A stretch of 64,000 bases of DNA. It comes from Bacteroidia bacterium. GTDB taxonomy: Bacteria; Bacteroidota; Bacteroidia; M30B66. The position numbers and the translations under genes are program-made. Where the stretch lies: contig JAGYKL010000018.1 of assembly GCA_018401705.1 (NCBI GenBank), positions 1 through 64,000 of the forward strand. The letters are read 5' to 3'. The notes below the pieces were generated by a model. It worked only from the letters and a program-made list of their open reading frames with translations. It was not told the DNA's origin and searched no databases. Positions 63,401 through 64,000 of the stretch are shown piece by piece (the first letter of the stretch is position 1; the number at the start of each line of letters is the position of its first letter).

Positions 63401-63763
63401 TCAAATTAGTGATAATTTAGCATTTTCGAATCGAAAAAGTATCATTTCTCTAATTAATTCCAAAGGCAGCTCATCCTTATTAGGAAATTGAACAGAGCCT
63501 TTTCCTTGCTTATATTTGGCAAGTTTCTCTGCAAAATGCTGATGTGTATTCGGTAAAGCATAAACACCAATATGGTTCTTATAACCTGCAAAATAAATGA
63601 TCACTTTGTTTTTGTATTTATATGCAGGCATTCCGTAAGAAATTGATTCAGAAACATCAGGTGAAATATCAAAAATCAAATTTCGTATTGAATTAAGTTT
63701 TGACAGCATCTCGCCAGAAAATTGTGCTAAATATGCTTCTACCTCATTAGATTTAAGCGACAT
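63401..63763 (-). CDS. DUF1801 / iron-chaperone-like (YdhG) protein
   Basis: Small cytoplasmic protein of 120 residues of the DUF1801 group: 'VEAYLAQFSGEMLSKLNSIRNLIFDISPDVSESISYGMPAYKY' region, 'VIIYFAGYKNHIGVYALPNTH' and 'GKGSVQFPNKDELPLELIREMILFR'. The fold is frataxin-like (YdhG/YjbR). The iron-chaperone suggestion comes from Bacillus relatives and is not proven here. It is followed at once by the oxidoreductase gene of the adjacent MDR family, with no obvious functional tie. Confidence 0.85.
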   Translation of the reverse strand: MSLKSNEVEAYLAQFSGEMLSKLNSIRNLIFDISPDVSESISYGMPAYKYKNKVIIYFAGYKNHIGVYALPNTHQHFAEKLAKYKQGKGSVQFPNKDELPLELIREMILFRFENAKLSLI

Positions 63764-63777
63764 AATTATTCAACTTT

Positions 63778-64000
63778 TTATTCAATAATTTTAATCAATA
63801 CATTGCCTGTTTTCATGCCAGTTTCAACATAAGTGTATGCTTCTACAATTTCATCAAGAGAATAAACTCGATCAATTACAGGTTTAAATCCTCCCGATTG
63901 AGCCAGATCTGCTAGTAATTGCATGTCCTCTATTTTAGTGACAGGAAGTGGAAAAAGCAGTTTCTTTCCACCGCTAAGCGGTGAGAAAATAGCCAGAAAT
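63778..64000 (-). CDS. Zinc-type alcohol dehydrogenase family protein, C-terminal fragment
   Basis: The last 73 codons of a gene that runs off the right edge. The translation contains 'FLAIFSPLSGGKKLLFPLP', 'LLADLAQSGGFKPVIDRVYS', 'LDEIVEAYTYVETGMKTGN' and ends 'VLIKIIE' before the TAA at 63778. This is the typical C-terminal part of an NAD(P)-dependent medium-chain alcohol dehydrogenase, where 'G-K-x-P-I-D-x-V-Y-x-L-x-E' and 'G-x-K-x-G-N-I/V-V-I' recur. The 5' end lies beyond the window, so the substrate and cofactor cannot be judged. Confidence 0.75.
   Translation of the reverse strand, partial: FLAIFSPLSGGKKLLFPLPVTKIEDMQLLADLAQSGGFKPVIDRVYSLDEIVEAYTYVETGMKTGNVLIKIIE

Overview
The window comes from an AT-rich Bacteroidota chromosome, most likely a free-living member of the Flavobacteriia or a close relative. 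The evidence is: nine putative type IX secretion (T9SS) cargo proteins with C-terminal sorting domains of the 'YPNP ... G-Y/F-x-x' kind; a TamB-type envelope protein; TAnnTTTG promoter boxes; a DUF4369/thioredoxin thiol protein; and a Reg_prop/Y_Y_Y/SpoIIE sensor. No rRNA, tRNA, insertion sequence, integrase or CRISPR array was found.

Layout. 1-15.9 kb is housekeeping: a sensor histidine kinase, a PrsW-like protease, tamB divergent from and overlapping tsaD, a minus-strand run rsmE-DUF4159-ruvX-def-TPR lipoprotein, then mfd and fbp. 16-30.4 kb mixes secreted proteins (esterase, subtilisin, SBBP propeller) with clpB, an AraC/aldehyde dehydrogenase divergon, a secreted protein gene split by an in-frame stop, marR, prmC and ribD. 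30.5-45.6 kb holds mqnC (futalosine menaquinone route), an M17 aminopeptidase overlapping pdxA, a TlpA-like protein, an SRAP protein next to an AddB-like iron-sulfur nuclease, a propeller-SpoIIE sensor and a ceramidase-family protein that lacks the expected zinc histidines. 45.7-58.2 kb is an accessory region rich in T9SS cargo. Several genes there are broken (HAF/BACON protein, CotH, Kelch), and the intergenic DNA contains long arrays of degenerate 7-base units. 58.2-62.3 kb is one minus-strand cluster: an ECF-like sigma factor (disrupted here), MbnP, the di-heme MauG-like MbnH, and a YHYH-domain T9SS protein. The right edge holds a quinone oxidoreductase, a DUF1801 protein and the C-terminus of an alcohol dehydrogenase.

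The most interesting items are three. The first is the MbnP-MbnH-YHYH cassette, which I infer handles copper or another metal at the cell surface. The second is the 7-bp periodic intergenic arrays at about 55.4 and 57.2 kb, with shorter relatives at 26.65 and 51.5 kb; the first two contain the same units in the same order and spacing. The third is the repeated pattern of closely spaced, mutually compensating frame disruptions in accessory genes while large core genes stay intact. That could be pseudogene decay or assembly error. All functional calls come from motifs read by eye; no database search was run.
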